A DNA stretch of 64,000 nt, from NCBI GenBank assembly GCA_963678675.1, contig OY783194.1:30544278-30608277 (forward strand), in the 5' to 3' direction. This document shows, in pieces, positions 61,600 through 64,000 of the stretch. The position numbers were made by a program, and so were the translations under genes. Position 1 is the first letter of the stretch, and the number at the start of each line of letters is the position of its first letter. The notes below the pieces were generated by a model. That model did not search any database. It worked only from the letters and a program-made list of their open reading frames with translations, and had not been told where the DNA came from. This DNA comes from Xiphydria camelus (lineage: Eukaryota > Arthropoda > Insecta > Hymenoptera > Xiphydriidae).

Positions 61600-62183
61600 C
61601 TACGTATTTTCGATTAGACAGACTTATACGTATTCAATTTACCTAGTTGTATTTCTTTATTTGTAATAAATCCTTGGCGCGAACGAGAATTCTCCAGTTT
61701 GCAAATATTCAAGATTTCCGAAACGCCTGTATTATTTCCCCGTTGGACCTCGTTTTTCACGGTTTTCCGCGCAACGCTGCTGCAGCTTTTACATTACGCG
61801 CAGGGGCGTCCATCACTTCGTCGATGTGTGTAGCGGGAAATTGTACCAAGTATATAACGCGGCATCAATCGCGGCTATGCTTCGCTGCACGATACGCATC
61901 CGTGCGATAGGTGGTGGGTGCAACGCGCGCTCGAATTGGAAAATTTCATATCTCCGCATAATGGACGCGGCATTCCGGTCGAGCGGTATGCCGCACGGCC
62001 CATCGATGCATCCCCGAAATTATCGGACACGCTACACGCGAAATCTGCGCGCGTCTGGATTAAAAGCGCAATAAATTCACGGCGAGGTGAACGCGCGCGC
62101 GTGAGAACATTTTACGATTTTACGATTACGAAAATATCTCTCGAAATGGACAAAAATGAATGTTTATTTCGTAACGAGGAATG

Positions 62184-62440
62184 CGCAGAGAAAAAACAGT
62201 TTATTTGCAGTTAATAAAATGTTTGTTCGAGTATGGCGAAACAAACGTTCCATCGGATCAAGGAAATATTCGTTAACTGTTACGATATTTAATTGGCATA
62301 ATTTGACCCTCTGAAGCAACCATTTAAATGAAATAAGCATTTAATGATTAACACATATTTTCTTGGCTTATAACGAATTACTTATTTCGCCGTATTTAAA
62401 ATAACATTTATTAACTACTGATAAACTGTCTTCTCGGTGT
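62184..62440. mobile_element. MITE family D, copy 6
   Basis: GCAGAGAAAAAACAGTTTAT start and AAACTGTCTTCTCGGTGT end, GAGTATGGCGAAACAAACG inside. It lacks B and shows the intact target (GGCTTATAACGAATTAC). Confidence 0.78.
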
Positions 62441-63242
62441 TGAGATCCAGTTTACGTAATCCCCGAAAGTAGCCCTTTCCTTTCTCTTTTCTCCGTGTAG
62501 GATGTGAAGGATTGTTATAGAATCCAAGCACGTGCTCTATTTTAAACCTTTGAGTGGAACAATTGGAAATACCTGTGTACCACTTTAGGGGTGCTAAATA
62601 GGGCATAAATTCAATAGAAAGAAGTCCTCTTTAGATCCCCACATGTCCTACTGAAAACGATAGGTATACTTGCGGTTTGAAGTAGAGGGTCTGGATTTCG
62701 ACTCGGGGATGATTAAAATAGAATCGCGTCGTTTAATGGAAAGCCTCACTCGGGAAAAGCGTCGGATCGTCTTTTCGGAAGCGCGCGAATAACTTAAACC
62801 CGACGTAGAAAGCTCCTACGAGCGAAAACAAAGTTCGGCGGTCGCGTGCAACTTCGAAATTACGTTGATCCTTCTTACGCGAAGCTTTCGTGAATACTTC
62901 GATCGCGTTGCGGTAAGACGAACAACGGCCGTCGAATTCTATATTATCCATCACCGGGAGAAGCTGCGCCGCGCCGGCAGCTATTCCTACTCGTAGGTGG
63001 TATAAGGCGGAATCAGTTAAACCCTCGTTAACGACCTCATTAACCCCCGCGCGAGATCGTGCAGGGGTGGTTCGAGACTTCGCCCGAAAGTAAAGCAAAC
63101 ACAATCGCCCTGGCGCCATCGCAGATGCGTCCCGTCATTCCCCGGTCGTGATCTCTCTGCCAGGTTTTTAGTTCCCGCAGGACTCCACGGATCCTCGGTG
63201 TATAGCGCGGGGTATACCTCAAATTTCAGCCCGCGACGTCTG

Positions 63243-63272
63243 TCTCTTTCTCTTTCTCTCTCTCTCTCTCTC
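63243..63272. repeat. (CT)n microsatellite
   Basis: CT repeat with two TTT interruptions at the left side. Confidence 0.9.
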
Positions 63273-64000
63273 ACCAGCGCGACTCCTGAGTAAACATCTC
63301 GAAAAGGACTTCCTCGGCGCCACTTGCACTCTCCCTCCTTTCGCCGCGTGCCTTAAGCTCTCTTCCCGAAATCGACCTCTCGACTGTGCTGTCGCGGTTA
63401 ACCTTGAAGATCGCCGACGAGGCGGCGAGCTTTATGGCGAACTGGCTTTCCGCCCGCGACTTCGTCCGCGTGGATCTCGAAAGAAATAGAAGTTCTCGTG
63501 CAAATTTGAAACCCCTATTCAACCGTCTTAAGGGATGAATTTCCAAAAATCCTGAAACGCGTCTTTCTTCATTTCTGACCTAAAGGTCAAATACCAATTT
63601 TCATGGAACTAACTTCAAAAATGAAGGATATTCATACAGACTTACATCCCCTATTTTACCGACTCAAGGGAAGAATTTCGTAAAATCCTTTCTTATATAC
63701 CTGGTGCTTACGTCACAGAAGAAACCTACTGTTCAAATTTTATGTAATTAGCTTCCGCGATTTCGGCTCGGCGTTGATAAATCAGTTAGTTGAGTCATTT
63801 GGTTTCAAAATCGGCCACCTCCGTATTTGATAAAATCGGCCATCTCCATTTAAAAAATCATAATGCAGCAAAATCTTCCAAGAATTTTTTGTATACACAT
63901 ATGGATTAGTTGCTCCGAAGCAATATACTTATAGGTATATGTACCAAGAATCGCATTAATTATAATGCCTGTATTTCTATGGTACATATTTTTTGAAGTC

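Larger units (their letters stand above)
49401..64000. other. Gene-free DNA 3' of the LRR gene
   Basis: 49401-50601 is probably 3' UTR and flank. 51437-52211, 52464-53547, 54987-55995, 56281-57003, 57947-58345, 58676-59887, 60665-61219, 61600-62183 and 62441-64000 hold CpG-rich blocks (55000-55700, 59000-59700, 60720-61150) and AT-rich spacers. Overlapping frames on both strands have no domain. GCGC runs occur at 50298-50310, 56938-56951 and 59619-59631. Confidence 0.55.

Noticed and set aside
1..64000. CRISPR arrays, bacterial operons, rRNA and tRNA genes
   Set aside because: No regularly spaced direct repeats of that kind. No convincing tRNA A/B boxes with a cloverleaf or rRNA core sequence was recognised by eye; a tRNAscan-type search could still find a tRNA I missed.

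Overview
The window looks like nuclear DNA of an insect, most likely a hymenopteran (ant or wasp). The reasons are small introns with GT..AG borders, an unusually high CpG content outside genes (many CGCG and GCGC runs and GC-rich CpG blocks alternating with AT-rich stretches), and proteins of clear animal ancestry. There is no bacterial gene organisation. The order-level assignment is an inference from composition and protein flavour, not a database result.

Only one stretch, about 40.2-49.4 kb, holds recognisable host genes. Read by hand, it contains three spliced genes with matching reading phases at every junction. The first is a minus-strand SUMO E1 subunit 1 (Aos1/SAE1; six coding exons, 330 aa). 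Divergently from it lies a plus-strand C12orf4/DUF2362 homologue (eight coding exons, 588 aa). The third is a plus-strand leucine-rich-repeat single-pass membrane protein (four coding exons, 440 aa). The first two share an 831-bp intergenic region that is a candidate bidirectional promoter. Nothing suggests that the third gene works in the same pathway.

The remaining ~55 kb (1-40.2 kb and 49.4-64 kb) shows no supportable host exon. It is intergenic, or intron of genes whose exons lie outside. It is packed with short inverted-repeat elements (MITE-like). I distinguish about 20 families by comparing copies within the window: A (CCCAGGCGGAAAAG ends), B (CACTGAGAAAAATAA), C (CACAGAGAAAAAGAATT), D (CACCGAGAAAACAG), E and F (CACTGAGAGAAA-like), and several smaller ones. 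Many are nested inside each other: B in D (twice, at the same site), D in M, B in L, C plus B in O, C in F, Q in E, J in K, I in K, and a pogo/Tigger-like remnant in A. Two larger non-autonomous DNA transposons also stand out. One is a 914-bp element at 19.3-20.2 kb that still encodes a PHD-like zinc finger. The other is a 940-bp element at 57.0-57.9 kb with TAA target duplications.

The most notable pattern is that at least eight otherwise different families carry almost the same outer end (TA + CAC-GAG-AAAA). This suggests a common mobilising transposase. I did not find a novel multi-gene system, and most predicted reading frames in the GC-rich blocks look like chance frames.
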